Positions 10,475 through 21,567 of a stretch of 64,000 nt of DNA are shown here, piece after piece; within the stretch, counting starts at the first letter, position 1; every line of letters begins with the position of its first letter. Both the position numbers and the translations under genes were made by a program. The stretch is from positions 1 through 64,000 of the forward strand of contig VCMS01000175.1 in NCBI GenBank assembly GCA_022539475.1. The letters are read 5' to 3'. Below the pieces are notes generated by a model, which saw nothing but the letters and a program-made list of their open reading frames with translations, was not told the origin of the DNA and did no database searches. This stretch comes from Gracilaria domingensis (lineage: Eukaryota > Rhodophyta > Florideophyceae > Gracilariales > Gracilariaceae).

Positions 10475-13400
10475 TCATCCACTTCGAGGCGCTCGCAGCC
10501 TCATTATTGGCAAATCGTCATCACTACTACTCTCGAGCACTTCGGTTCTACCGGCGTCCGCTTCCACACCAATCTCCACGACCACTTGGTCTTCGTCCAT
10601 TGTCAACCGCCCACCCTCCCTTATCGGACAACAGTTCATCCTCCGCCTCTCCTCCTGTCACCATTGACAAAAGTGGGTCGGAAATCCCGTACCGATGAAC
10701 AGCATCAGGTAGTGCGTAGCCTCTGGTACCATGTACATGTGGTATCTAACCAGCAAATCCATAGACTCGGGCCTATCCACCTTGTCCTTCCCACTGCTCC
10801 AGCATGTGTCACATCACCACGGCCACGAATACAGAGTACGGTGGGATGATTATCTTCTTCGCTGGATACACCTCCGACATCACTGCAACTGTTGGTTGTT
10901 CATCCCGACCAGTTGATGGCTTTCCAGCGCTCACCCAGAGAGGAAAGCCCTCTTTCCCAGAGCCATACAAAGTATCCGGGGTTGCCAGTATTCATGTTTC
11001 TTGTAACAGACCACTGAAGTCGGTGTGCAGCGTCTGGCGCTTGCACTTTCTCGTCGTCCCCAGAAATCGACCACCAGTTTCGGAGTGTACATCTTCACAG
11101 CTTCCCTCATTGTCCCATAGTCCCAAAGCGCAGCAATTGTACCCATTCGAACATCAAGTAAAGCACGCGACCTTACAACCCACCTGAGCTCCTCATTATC
11201 CTCCGGCTTCTCCACCGTACCCCAACGTGTCGACATCACTCTCCCCTCAAATGGTCCATCGCTTACCGTCCTTCCATCCTTCATCATCGTTAATTTTTGA
11301 ACAAACGATTCTGTTCCTCCCTTCCGTATATCCGGCATCGCTCCATACTCATTCTCGAAGAAGTCCACCAACTTCCCCGACACATCTCCGAACTCCCGAA
11401 CTTCTTCCAACTCCTCCCATTTAGGGACACCATTATCCGCCGCAAAACCATTCAAGCACGCAATATCCATTCTGCCTTAGCTCAGCTGCATTCGGGCGAA
11501 GAACATTTGCCCAAATTCGTCATGCTCCTTCGCAGCAACCCACAGCACCTCTTCATCATCCATACCTGTCGGTCGAGTACGGGGATACTGCATACCAAAT
11601 GTCTCCGCCCGTAGCGATGTTCAGCCCTTGCAGCGTGCCAAAAAGACAGAGGTGTACATCTCTGAGATTCGAGACACTTAGCAGCTCCGACCTATGTCCC
11701 TTCGGCAAGTGAATGACTCTGAGCCAGGGGTCCTTGTGCTCAATTACGTTCTTCCCTTGCCATTCCTGCGGTCTCAGCCTGGCATACCCGCACCATGATG
11801 GGTTCGGTGGGCCATCATATGGGTCACCTCGAACAGGTCCGTGCTCCTCATATTCCGGAAGAGCTGTAGGTAACTCGTCATCAAATGACCCCCACCTGTC
11901 TCTTGCTGATCGTCTGGCGCGGCATCTTTCTCGACGGTGACAATCTGTGGAACTGTCACAGAAAGAAGCTCATCGTCATCCCACAAATGCAGAACTGCCT
12001 GCGTTCTCTGCATTCGCTCCCTCTCCCCAATGCCACGAACTGAACCTTCATCGACCTTCCTCTCAGCATATGTTCATTTAGTTGAGACATCAGGTCATCC
12101 GGTGTCATGCTGTTCAGAGTAGATCTCATCTGTTGTGTGAAAGTCTTTCTCCGTTTCTTCCTCGGCGGAGCCCGCTGTTCTTATTCAGAGCTATCCAGAA
12201 CTTCTATGGCACCTCGATTTCGGCCGTGCTCAATTTCCCTATGACTCACCTGCGCCCGTTCTCGTGCACTTCTTCGCGGCTCCCCTTCTTCACTGGCAGA
12301 TGTTGCAGCAGCAGCAGCGGGAGTCCTCCTCTCCGTCACGGACTGCTTCACTGGTGCGGGGGCGGAATTACCTTGAGCATCGTCCGCAATCGATTCTGAA
12401 CGGAAGTCGTGGCAGTTCTAATTGAGCTCGTCCTGCTCCGAACACGCGGCAATGTGTTGAAGTTCACAACTTGTCCCAAAAGGAACTGATACACAGCTGC
12501 GTTGTTGTCTGGGTCTTCAACGTCATCTTCATTCGATGGGGCAGAAAGACTGACTTCGCGTTTCAGGAACACTTCCATGGACTCTTCCTCGTTCAGTTCA
12601 TTCCTCACTGCTCTAGCCGCGCGGAACAGAGAGACTGCTCTATCATAAAGAAACCTCGAACCTCCTCAAAGCTTTTCCATTGCTTTGTCTTCGTCGACTT
12701 GCCCTTCAATAGAAACATCTGAAGACAATCAAGAATGAAGGAAAACTCCTCGGCATCCAAAACATATAGCGGAGTATGGGACAGATGTGTGAGACCTATG
12801 TCACTCACAGTCTGACATATATCCTCGAAATGGGCCAGCATTCCCTCACGGGACATGAGTTGCAGGGCGACATTGGCATATCTCAGGTACTGACGCTCTT
12901 GCACAGTCCCAATCAGTTGGCTCTCCTTCAACACTTCTGTCACTTCTGGCAGGATCCACGTCTGCCGGCGTCACCCCCTCAACATCTTCAATTAGAATGG
13001 CGACCACACTAACTATAGAGTGTATCTTGTCTGCAAACATCATTCTTCGCATGGTACTCGTCGACTCATTGAGGTACGAAGCAACACATAACAATTCCTT
13101 CATCCCAATGGGTCTCCCATCTCTTCGTATCAGCAGATTGCAACGCCAAAACTTGGCTAATCGCTTCCACTTCGGTGCACCAGTCGCTGCCAAATATTGT
13201 ATAGCTTTCAGACGATGCAAACCATCTACAATGAAGCACTTCTTCGTTAGGCGTCCCTTGTCAGTATCCCTCTCTCCCGTAGTAGCATCTTGTAAGGCCA
13301 CCACTGGAGAACCCATCGACTGCAATATCCCCCGCTCCTCCATACTCTTCACAAGGGCTTCAACGTGGCGTCTACTTACTCCACGGATTAAATTGGGCGG

Positions 13401-14370
13401 AGTGTCCACTAGAGTGATGTCAACGGTAACAACAACCATCCGGTAGTAATTGAGGTTCACCTTTGGTACCTTCTGACGAATTCGTCTGTACGTCTTGCTC
13501 CGAGTAGGTGTCCCTTGTGTTCCAGACCGCTCGCCAGAAACACTTGAACGTGCCATTCTTGCGGACAGAAACACAACGTCATCGTCCTGCTGCTCCGCAG
13601 TTTCTGGTGCAGTTTGGGGTACAGATGGACCAGCTCCTTGCGCGGATTGCGCATCCGCGTCTGGAAGGGACCTTTCATGATCTCATCTTCCTCCTCTTGC
13701 ACAGCCGTCCCCTGCTGAACCGTCTGTTTCGACGCAGAAGATCCCCTTGTGTCGACGGTCTGATTCATCGCAGGAGAAGCCCTTTTCGACGCAGTGGGCT
13801 TCGTAGCGGAGGTAGACTTTGTTTGACCTGTCCGCTTCGTAGCTGGGGATACTCTCGTCTCCATAGACCGCTTCGTAACAGACGACGGACCTGCCCGCGG
13901 AGGTGGTACTAATGCGCTACCTCTCGGTGTTGATGAACTTCGAATTGGCTCCGTGCGGCTTGTCGCGTCATCACCTCACTCATAGCGCTCACCGTTCCTC
14001 GCTTCGACGCCGGAATGCTGGCTGCCACCGGTTCCATCATTTTCTTATCCCAAGGAGCGGCCGTCCGGAGATCCTGGATATATTGTGGAAGATCCAGGCC
14101 CTCCGCCCGGTAAGGGTAGAACGTCTGACCGCTTCGACTGATGAGAATATTATGAACCACCACAAGACCTGGGTCCAATTGCTTCCCGTGCAACTCGCGG
14201 CGTAGAACACTTCCAATTCCATGCAACAACGCTTCCCCGACTATCACCTTCCTTCATCCTCAATATCCATCTGTAGAGAAACCCGCATTCCACCTTGCAA
14301 TAATCGAGTGCTCCGCCGAGTGCGAGGAGTCACGCTTTGCGTACGCTTTCGAACACGAGTTGGCTTCATG
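10475..14370 (-). pseudogene. ParB-like nuclease-domain gene with possible DNA methyltransferase tail
   Basis: Read leftward from ATG 14370 (basic N-terminus, MKPTRVRKRTQS). Coding signal runs to a stop at 10475-10477 through several frames. Around 13400-13190 lies a ParB/Srx-type domain: GVSRRHVEALVKSMEERGI, then VVALQ, then CFIVDGLHRLKAIQYLA, i.e. the R..V..L..S...GI and V-D-G-x-H-R-L-x-A signatures. Further blocks (VLDAEEFSFILDCLQ, DFFENEYGAMPDIRKGG) are not recognised. Near 10720-10640 the sequence DRPESMDLLVRYHMY...LFIGTGFPT resembles the P-E..L...motif I (D-x-F-x-G-x-G) end of N4/N6 DNA methyltransferases, an order known in phage ParB-methyltransferase fusions; this part is tentative. 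Several frameshifts make it decayed or badly assembled. Its promoter is one arm of the big inverted repeat. Confidence 0.5.
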
Positions 14371-14428
14371 TTGAACAGCTATTGCAGTGAAAGGTGTATA
14401 TCAACAATACGCTCGCTCTGGACGATAC

Positions 14429-14520
14429 AACAACGGAGGCGAGCCTTTAAATGGCGACTTACGCTGGGCACCCCCGCTTTCGGCAGCTCCTCCAGCGCAC
14501 TGCCAGTCTCGTCCGTGTCC
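14429..14520 (-). promoter_or_regulatory. Promoter-like arm for the ParB-domain gene
   Basis: Read leftward this arm contains the AT-rich core CCATTTAAAGG within G/C-rich sequence, about 80 bp before ATG 14370. The same segment in opposite orientation precedes the rightward gene at the equivalent place. That duplication at two start sites is the main argument for promoter function; no transcript data are visible. Confidence 0.45.
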
Positions 14521-14793
14521 TGTCCGTGGCCGCTCGCACACTGATTGTACGCTTTAGAGTCGTGGAGTTCGCGCAATGATGACTCACGCGAGCAATGGTC
14601 GCGTTCTCTAATCATGCTCTTCAAATGCTTTGCATAGTAGTCAAGAGTACACTCATTCACTTCCATGTACAGCCTACTCCCGCAAATACACGTGGAGAGC
14701 GGCGCCAACGTACCGGCGGCCGGGTGTAGCGAAATCACTGCGCGGCGGCGTGTTTTGCGAGGTCCGGGAAGGTGCCAGAATGTGGCCAGAACG

Positions 14794-14877
14794 TGCCCGC
14801 GGGCGGGGGGGGTCGGTCGTGTTAGGGTAGGTACCCTAACACGACCGGACCCCCCCGCCCGCGGGCATAAAATCGCA
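14794..14877. repeat. 84-bp near-perfect palindrome
   Basis: The arms start TGCCCGCGGGCGGGG and meet at GTTAGGGTAGGTACCCTAAC. The centre places one TTAGGG head to head with one CCCTAA. The arms differ only in the length of the G/C run and one or two bases. Confidence 0.8.
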
Positions 14878-14896
14878 CATTTTTCAAAAAATCGCC

Positions 14897-14984
14897 CAAA
14901 ACGTGCCCGCGGGCGGGGGGTCCAGTCGTGTTAGGGTACCTACCCTAACACGACCGACCCCCTCCGGCCCGTGGGCACGTTTTG
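14897..14984. repeat. Second palindrome, related to the first
   Basis: Same design as 14794-14877: CAAAACGTGCCCGCGGGC on the left, GCCCGTGGGCACGTTTTG on the right, and TTAGGGTACCTACCCTAA at the centre. It has more mismatches than the first copy. The two palindromes are direct repeats of each other. Confidence 0.75.
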
Positions 14985-15066
14985 GCCACATTCTGGCACC
15001 CTCCGGAGACCTCCCAAAACACTCCTCCCGGCACTTCCTGTACCCACTGCGTCACCTTAGTGCACT

Positions 15067-15187
15067 ATCCCGTCATCTTCACCCTCCAGACACTCCCTAA
15101 CTTCCGGGATGGTGCACTGAGGTGACCATCCCGTCTTCTCCACCCTCCAGACACTCCCTAATTTCCGGGATGGTGCACTGAGGTGAC
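15067..15187. repeat. Two tandem 60-bp units
   Basis: Two head-to-tail copies of a unit running from ATCCCGTC through CACCCTCCAGACACTCCCTAA and CCGGGATGGTGCACTGAGGTGAC, differing at a few bases. They lie inside the inverted-repeat region. Confidence 0.75.
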
Positions 15188-15463
15188 GCAGTGGGTACAG
15201 GAAGTGCCGGGAGGAGTGTTTTGCCTGGCCACATTCTGGCACCCTCCGGAGACCTCCCAAAACACTCCTCCCGGCACTTCTGGCAGTGATTTCGCTGCAC
15301 ACGCCGTGCACATATATCAAACTAGAGAAAACTAGCGCTTCACACCCACTTGATCCGCGACTTTTAGCACAATACGGGACCGTTGCAATAGCTCCGAATC
15401 GCGACGTGGCCGACACGCGACGCTATCGCTCCGACACGCGACGCTATCGCTCCGAGCGGACAC

Positions 15464-15556
15464 GGACACGGACGAGACTGGCAGTGCGCTGGGAGGAGCT
15501 GCCGAAAGCGGGGGTGCCCAGCGTAAGTCGCCATTTAAAGGCTCGCCTCCGTTGTT
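15464..15556 (+). promoter_or_regulatory. Promoter-like arm for the rightward gene block
   Basis: Mirror copy of 14429-14520. The CCATTTAAAGG core lies about 35 bp upstream of ATG 15569. Just before it are two copies of a 21-bp tandem unit containing GACGCTATCGCTCCGA (about 15412-15455). Confidence 0.45.
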
Positions 15557-15568
15557 TGCGCTGAAGCG

Positions 15569-17120
15569 ATGGATTCCACCGATGTTGGAGAGGAGATACA
15601 TCCTATCGACATGAGTGCACCGCCTCCGGCGTTCCATGCATATGTCAGACTTTTCTTGGTTCTTCGCGATGCTTTGGCAAACAGCGATGGAGGCCCTGAT
15701 CGGCCACGGGACGTGGGGTTTAGAGGGTTAATAGAGTTCTGCGCCGAGAACTATAAGGATATTCCGGAGGCAAGGAATATGTTTGAGGAGGCCACTAACT
15801 CCAAGAACCTGCAGAACTTGACACTGCAACAGCTGCGAAAGAGTGTTGTGAATAACAAACCTGTGGAACAACGATATCTTGTAACGAAGCTTCTTGACAA
15901 GAAGGACGGGGATGAGAACCAGAGACTGCGCGATTTTTTCCTTCTCTCTATGGATATGGGTATATACCTACCGGTGCGATGCCTGGTTGGTTATTTTCAT
16001 GACCAGGAGAAAGCAGGTTCTGAAGACGACAGTGTTCATCCCACCAACAGCTGTGAACCCATTTGAGGTCGTTATATACTTATCATACCTCGGCCACATA
16101 ATGGAGAGAGACGACAACATCCGAATGATGAAGAAGAGACAACCGAAAAAGAAACGAAAAGTGAACCATGCACCATCTGTTTACATACCCACTTTTACGT
16201 CGTTCTCCAAAGACAACTGTGATCGACTGGGATTCGCTATCAGTGAGGTCGTATGGGCATGGAGTTGTTTTGCGGCTCATCTTGGATACACGAACGTTCA
16301 GCATATGGTGAAACCATACATTTACATGAATATGCAGACGTTGAAGTATACGGCGCTAGAGACACGGGAGTCTGGTTATGCCCCGCCGAGCCAGAGTACT
16401 CGATTCAACACAAAGGATGTGCCACAGAGCAGTACTAGTGGATCGGTGGAGACCTTGAGTGATGAATGCGATACAAACCTCCGAATACTGGCTAAGGAAT
16501 TTTTGACAGACCTCGAAACCGTATGCACCCACGATAGCCTCTATAGCTTACGGGCTGATCAGATGAGGAACTGGATAGACTTTTCGGAGATACGGATGGA
16601 TACCGTATCTGGTTCTGACTCCGGTGAGTTGCCTGCTCTATTTCAGAAGTTTTCGGAGTTGCTATGGAAACCGATACAGGATATGCGTCATGCGGCAGGG
16701 TTCCATGTCGGCATTCACGCGAAACCTGATACTGAACTGACGAAACCCCTAAAACTTCCGGTAATGCCGACCTTCTTCGACCAAGTCTGCCCACCCATAT
16801 CACCTGCGTCGAGAGTATATGAACCTCGTGGCCCGCGATAGCGACGAGTTCGAGAAGGCCGTGAAATCTGCGGAGCCAATGAATCTCGGGTTGCGTTACA
16901 GCATCCAAAAGACTGGTATTGAGCCGCAGCCATGAAGGGGGAATCCAGTCTGCCTTGCGAATGCGATATGGACAAGGTGTGGAAGGGGATGAGCCCAGTC
17001 ACACTTTGTAGCGTACAACGTGACATGATGGACCTGAGGCAGACACACACGAAACGTTTTGTGAATCACAGTGAGATTTTATGGGGTGAGAGCACAAGCA
17101 TGTCCTAACAGACCCTCCCT
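15569..17120 (+). pseudogene. Rightward gene, N-terminal part of unknown function
   Basis: Starts at ATG 15569, 13 bp after the mirror promoter arm. Coding signal changes frame near 16020-16066 (from ...VGYFHDQEK to VLKTTVFIPPTAVNPFEVV) and again near 16835. The protein is mostly alpha-helical, with a basic patch MKKRQPKKKRKV that is a good nuclear-localisation signal, followed by TSFSKDNCDRLGFAISEVVWAW and later a long segment without a recognised domain. It runs into the assembly gap and most likely continues into the methyltransferase/SET part beyond it. At least two frame changes are needed, so it is either decayed or affected by assembly indels. Confidence 0.45.
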
Positions 17121-17174
17121 TTAACACTCGAAGGAAAGGAACAAACGAAATATGGTCATGTCTTCAGTGAGGGA

Positions 17175-17812
17175 NNNNNNNNNNNNNNNNNNNNNNNNNN
17201 NNNNNNNNNNNNNNNNNNNNNNNNNNNNNNNNNNNNNNNNNNNNNNNNNNNNNNNNNNNNNNNNNNNNNNNNNNNNNNNNNNNNNNNNNNNNNNNNNNNN
17301 NNNNNNNNNNNNNNNNNNNNNNNNNNNNNNNNNNNNNNNNNNNNNNNNNNNNNNNNNNNNNNNNNNNNNNNNNNNNNNNNNNNNNNNNNNNNNNNNNNNN
17401 NNNNNNNNNNNNNNNNNNNNNNNNNNNNNNNNNNNNNNNNNNNNNNNNNNNNNNNNNNNNNNNNNNNNNNNNNNNNNNNNNNNNNNNNNNNNNNNNNNNN
17501 NNNNNNNNNNNNNNNNNNNNNNNNNNNNNNNNNNNNNNNNNNNNNNNNNNNNNNNNNNNNNNNNNNNNNNNNNNNNNNNNNNNNNNNNNNNNNNNNNNNN
17601 NNNNNNNNNNNNNNNNNNNNNNNNNNNNNNNNNNNNNNNNNNNNNNNNNNNNNNNNNNNNNNNNNNNNNNNNNNNNNNNNNNNNNNNNNNNNNNNNNNNN
17701 NNNNNNNNNNNNNNNNNNNNNNNNNNNNNNNNNNNNNNNNNNNNNNNNNNNNNNNNNNNNNNNNNNNNNNNNNNNNNNNNNNNNNNNNNNNNNNNNNNNN
17801 NNNNNNNNNNNN
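17175..17812. other. Assembly gap (638 N)
   Basis: A run of undetermined bases. It removes the part of the rightward gene that would hold the N-terminal half of the methyltransferase domain, including any DPPY-type catalytic motif. Confidence 0.99.
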
Positions 17813-18923
17813 GAGCCAAGTAGTTCAGTACCAGGTCGGCATACATAAAGACCGCGAGCAGAATCGAAGGGAGTTGATGAAGAAAGTTGATATGTCGCTC
17901 ACAAGACCGGGTGACTTTGTCATGGACATGTTCGCGGGAACTTTTTCTACGGGTATGGGCGTGCCTATCGCTGACAAAGCATAGGAAGTTCTTGGGGTGC
18001 GAGAAGAATAGGCCATGTTTCACCCATGCGAAGCACCATCTAACGACTCTTATGGCCGAAGTTATTCGCTGGGGAAGAATGACATCCTGGTTGAACAGGA
18101 GGTGGTGGATGTGGCTTCAACGACTTATGAACGGGTTCCACATCGGGACCGAGGTCGGCTTGAATGGGAGGCTCCATTTGGTTACCCCCAGTACCAAGTG
18201 ATGCCTGGACATATTACTCAGTTCCTAGGAAGATACTGGAAGGACTGGGACTTTTTCGAGAAGTGTGGACAGCGTACTGTAGATCTTTGGGAGGGGAAGT
18301 ACCGAGGAGCTCTGAATCTAATGGATATGCATATGCTGTTGACTGTTGAAGCCAATCGCTATCGCTTACATATAGCATCTCTAAGATTCGACATCCCCGT
18401 GCTGGTATGGGGGTGTTCACGGAACATAAGATATTGGCTGGGGAAACTATCTGTCATTTCTATGGAACTTTGTATACACGGATCTGACGAACCGGAAGGA
18501 AAGACACTTAACGTATGGAAGTGGCTGTCTCGGAGCAACTCCAGTGCGGTACAAGTTGTTTTCTATGATGGTCACTGTGACTGGTACGGAGTTTCTGCAC
18601 CTGAGGAACAGACCAGGACAGGCTCAGGATAGAAAGGAGAGCGAAGTCTACATTGTCCTGGCGCCTTTTTGTATCGGGGGCTACATTAACGACGCCGGAT
18701 ATCATGCCGGGGATCCCGATTTATCGCAGCCCCGGTCAAACAGGACTCGAAGTGCCAATGTGCAGGTGGTGGAAGCCAAGTCGTGATACAGTTTAAGTCC
18801 GACCTTTCTAACTATGCTCTACTTCGTTGTAGAGCAGTAAGAGATATTGAGAGGGGCGAAGAGTTGTATTTCAACTACGGAGAGCAGTACGCCTGGGACT
18901 GGGCTTTGACATTGGAGCAATAG
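17813..18923 (+). pseudogene. DNA methyltransferase motif followed by SET domain
   Basis: Just after the gap: VGIHKDREQNRRELMKKVD, then RPGDFVMDMFAGTFSTGMG, then (other frame) KHRKFLGCEKNRPCF. This is the motif I (D-x-F-x-G-x-x-x-T) and G-x-E signature of N4/N6 amino-DNA methyltransferases, which transfer methyl from S-adenosylmethionine to adenine or cytosine. Downstream, from about 18375, comes a SET-domain start HPRAGMGVFTEHKILAGETICHFYG, then CIGGYINDAG, and a C-terminal end RDIERGEELYFNYGEQYAW before TAG at 18921. These parts sit in different frames (about four changes). SET domains methylate protein lysines, typically histones. Whether methyltransferase and SET were one polypeptide is not certain, but no start or stop clearly separates them. 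Confidence 0.55.
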
Positions 18924-19170
18924 ATGAGTTCAGTACCGAATAGAAAGTAAATATGCTTGTGAGTGTTGCGGCTGCCTGCAATACGCGTTGTTGTACATGT
19001 ACAATGGAGCTCTTCATCTGTAACGGCGATATTTGCGACCCATTGGGCACCTCAAATTCCTAAAAAGCAGGAACTGCGGAGTCTCCCGGAATATCTGAAC
19101 CATGCACCCCCCCCACCCCCTCCCCCCCTCCCCAACAACTTCGTTTCATTACCCTGTTTATCTCCACAAC

Positions 19171-21567
19171 ATGGGTATAACGCCGAGAAAGCGAAATAGT
19201 ACGCAGCGGAACAAGAGTGGACAGAAGAAGAGAAGAGCATCGGATGATACGAATCAGGCTACAAGCACCGCACTTCCTAAACGGAAGTCGTGCTCGACGA
19301 AGGAGAGAGTCAGTGGGCGTCCTTCTACAGGACTCTCTCGCCCATCTCGCAGCGGAGCGTCTTCCGGGATTGCGTCAAGAATTCGTGGATCAGCGAACGA
19401 TGTCGTGCCGTCAACTGCCGATAATGCAAATCGTGCATCTGTCTCTGCTCCTCAAGAAGATGAGGTAACTCGGCCCAGCGGGTCAGGACAGGAGGGCATG
19501 ACAACTGGAACGGAAGAGGTTCGTATGACACCAAAACCTTCATGTCCCCGGCCGATATCGAAGACCGGAGCTACTGGGGCGGGGGTTACGCCGCCCAGTG
19601 GATCTGGACAACAAGGGACAATGACGAGAAGTCGTGAGAGCCCTAGTATATTAAAATCGCCACGTCCATCCCTGTCTTTTAGAACTGGGGCCGCTATGAA
19701 TCGTATCATGCCTCGCAATGGGTCCGGACAAGGGAGAAAGACAATAAGAAATCGAGAGACAACTGATAGACGAGTTACTCCTCGACCTTCCCCTCTTTCC
19801 AGAACGGGGGCCGTTGCCAGCTCGTACGAGGCCCAATTCATCTGATATACCATGCCATGGAGGAGGACAGACACGGGAGTTGGAGCTCGGAGCCGTGCAA
19901 AGGGTGGAAACAGAACGCCTGCAGCCTCTCGTGTCTAAGGCTATGGCACATGAGGATAGTTCTGATAACGAAATAACACCGAATCCTGCGGCATTACCGG
20001 GGCCTGTCGCCGAAGAAGCTAGGGAAATAACGGAAGATATCCAAACTGGTGTGAATTCAAGCTCTATGAACAGACCTGATCTTTTAAATGAACTAAATTG
20101 CTTGAAAGAAAAGGTTAAGACGCTACAAGAGGACTTGATGGTTCCGGGAATTCTAGTGAAGGTCGCCCAAGAGCAGAGTACGGCTTTGAAAAAGAGGCTT
20201 GAAGAGAAGGATCTAGTCATTGAAGGGCTAAGAGGGGCACTGAAACAGGAGGGAGATAGGAGTACACGTGGTGGTGAACCTGGGCAGACAGGTCGAAAGA
20301 AGCATAAAATTGAGGTGTGCGACGAGTTTCGAGGGGTTGCTCGAGCAGTGTATCACAACATGCTGACGTGGGCAAGGAGAGAAACAAGTGAGCTATGGCT
20401 CGAAGGTGAGTCGCTCACCCGAAATTGGGGGAACCGTGCCGAGAAGGTGGAAGACGCAACTGAGAGTGGGGAAGGGCTTATTGAGCCGGAGGAAGGTGGT
20501 TCATACATGGTTCCTAAAAACCCCGTGGAGCTCTTGGGCAGTTTTGGCATGTTCACACCGTCGGTAGAGGGGGGCCAGATGCTTTGCTGAAGAAAATGGT
20601 TGAAAGCGAGTTGAAGGAGTTGAGCTGGGAAGGTATTAGAAAAGCATCTCTTACCGACAGGTGTATACTGGAACTTTGTGCAGATATGTGCCTTAGGCAG
20701 AGAATGCGGCAGACCATGAGTGACGTCGTGGGCGTTCGTAAGAGAAATACGAGGGATAAACTATTTCTGCTCCTGGGGTACGATCTGATTTGGAGAAGAA
20801 CAAAGCTGGTAGAAGAGAATGCTGACGAACTCACAGTGCAGTTGAATGAAGCGCAGGAGAACATACTGCGTCTTGACGAAAATGGTGTACCGAACACTTC
20901 ATGGTGGAGAAAAGCCCCATTTGTTCGTCTAAAGTACTCTAATGCGGACAATGTCGAGGATATGCCGACGGAAGATCAAGACTTGTTCTTCCGAAACCGT
21001 GTCGGGGTACAAGTGCTGAAGGAGTTTATTGGGTATGATGTGGAAGACAAGGACACGGGCACCTTTTTAGATGGCACAATACTGTTGCTCGCACGTTTGG
21101 ACGCTTGGGTGTTGACGGTTGTGAGCCTTCTAAGTACGGATGTGTCAAGGGGTGGCCAGAGACAGAAACTGTTTACAAAGACGTTTGCCGAACTGCTACC
21201 TCTGTGTTTAAAGAATGTTCTGGGGGATGTTAGGCAACGTGTCTTGAGGACCAATTCCAGCGAGTTTCATAATTTCGGAACGACAACGGAAGATTGGACT
21301 AAGGTTCTTCGTAATGACATGAGAGAGGCTACATTTGGATATCGAATGCCGTCGAACGGAAGACTTTACCTCACTGTGAAAGAACAATTTTTTATTGACA
21401 GTGTGAGCCGAAGATTGGGGTCTATTAGCGATTGCTTCGTTGGTGAATGCGAGGAAGGGGATATGGAGTTCAAGGAAATGGACATGAACGATTTCGGAAG
21501 TAACACAGGATCACAAGAAAAGGCACCACAAGGTGAACATGTAGAGGACGGAGCCCTTAATGTTTAA
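19171..21567 (+). pseudogene. Basic, repeat-containing coiled-coil protein (TnpA-like position)
   Basis: Starts at ATG 19171 with a strongly basic N-terminus (ITPRKRN, KKRR). Next come three imperfect ~40-residue repeats built on RPSGSGQ / TPPSGSGQ / MPRNGSGQ and ending in KTGA / RTGA / RTGA, then a helical coiled-coil (LLNELNCLKEKVKTLQEDL, LKKRLEEKDLVIEGLRGAL), then a long conserved-looking C-terminal region of unknown family. Two frame changes are needed, and both fall on G runs (19806-19810 and about 20569-20574). Its stop overlaps that of the transposase on the other strand. In CACTA elements the second protein (TnpA) binds subterminal repeats; position and DNA-binding-like composition fit that role, but there is no sequence proof. 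Either a gene with homopolymer errors or a slightly decayed one. Confidence 0.5.

Larger units (their letters stand above)
14429..15556. repeat. 1.1-kb nested inverted-repeat region between divergent genes
   Basis: The outer arms 14429-14520 and 15464-15556 are near-identical inverted copies with one indel. The inner arms at about 14723-14788 and 15231-15304 match imperfectly: GCGAAATCACTGC, GTGTTTTG and GGTGCCAGAATGTGGCCA in mirror order. At the centre are two long G/C-rich palindromes, and right of them another inverted pair (about 15013-15065 with 15173-15224). No open frame crosses it. It separates the ParB-domain gene from the methyltransferase/SET block. It could serve as a bidirectional promoter, a replication or transposition structure, or mark an old head-to-head junction. 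Confidence 0.75.

Noticed and set aside
14815-14955. Possible internal telomere repeat (TTAGGG/CCCTAA)
   Set aside because: Only one unit on each side of a palindrome centre; no tandem array, so it is not telomeric sequence.
17152-18023. Apparent long frames over the assembly gap
   Set aside because: They consist almost entirely of undetermined bases and carry no information.
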